5,871 nucleotides of DNA from Eggerthellales bacterium UBA948 (GTDB taxonomy: Bacteria > Actinomycetota > Coriobacteriia > Coriobacteriales > UBA8131): contig DBCW01000004.1 of NCBI GenBank assembly GCA_002293265.1, positions 1 to 5,871 of the forward strand, written 5' to 3'. This document shows positions 5,797 to 5,871 of this stretch, in pieces (positions within the stretch are counted from its first letter, which is position 1; every line of letters begins with the position of its first letter). The notes under the pieces were generated by a model. The model ran no database searches, had not been told where the DNA came from, and saw nothing but the letters and a program-made list of their open reading frames with translations. Position numbers and translations under genes: made by a program.

Positions 5797-5871
5797 GTCA
5801 TTCCTGCGCAGGCGTGAATCTATTTATCCAATATAACATTTCCCGTTTATTATGGATTCCCGCCTGCGCGG
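5797..5871. repeat. dRS3-like inverted-repeat element (copy cut by window edge)
   Basis: One arm, GTCATTCCTGCGCAGGCGTG(AATC), lies at 5797-5820. The facing arm GGATTCCCGCCTGCGCGG starts at 5854 and is cut off by the window end; the expected remainder would be GAATGAC. The centre between the arms is AT-rich and about 33 bases long. The last 25 bases (5847-5871), read on the minus strand, are identical to 39-63 on the plus strand, so the homology with the left-hand element extends past the arm into the centre. Confidence 0.78.

Overview
The window holds one compact gene cluster, entirely on the minus strand, bracketed by dRS3-like inverted-repeat elements. Reading in the direction of transcription (right to left) the order is: a molybdopterin (Mo-bisMGD) oxidoreductase catalytic subunit (5601-3349), a small two-cluster ferredoxin-type electron-transfer subunit (3335-3000), a 69-residue protein of unknown function (2932-2723), and two adjacent 12-helix major facilitator superfamily (MFS) transporters (2695-1472 and 1404-211). 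Gaps between genes are 13, 67, 27 and 67 bases. Every gene has a plausible Shine-Dalgarno sequence and no strong terminator is visible between them, so a single operon is the simplest reading.

Flanks: on the left (1-210) there is a 12-bp perfect hairpin just past the last stop codon and then an 80-bp inverted-repeat element. On the right (5602-5871) there is an AT-rich leader with a small inverted repeat that may be an operator, and then a second inverted-repeat element that runs off the window edge. The two elements share an exact 25-base core in opposite orientations.

How the genes may work together (inference): the enzyme has neither a Tat signal nor a membrane-anchor subunit, so it should be a soluble cytoplasmic Mo/Fe-S enzyme. 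The paired transporters probably bring in its substrate and/or export its product. The overall design (Mo subunit plus small Fe-S subunit plus MFS transporters) recalls the catechol dehydroxylase type loci of gut Coriobacteriia (Eggerthella, Gordonibacter) and the pyrogallol-phloroglucinol transhydroxylase of Pelobacter. The most notable feature is that the catalytic subunit has lost almost all the cysteines of the N-terminal [4Fe-4S] site, as the Pelobacter transhydroxylase has. The substrate cannot be read from the sequence.

Organism: a strict or facultative anaerobe is likely, given a Mo-bisMGD enzyme with a ferredoxin partner and no respiratory anchor. Protein resemblance points to a Coriobacteriia/Eggerthellaceae-like or related anaerobe, but base composition is only moderate in GC by eye, lower than typical Eggerthella, so this placement is tentative.
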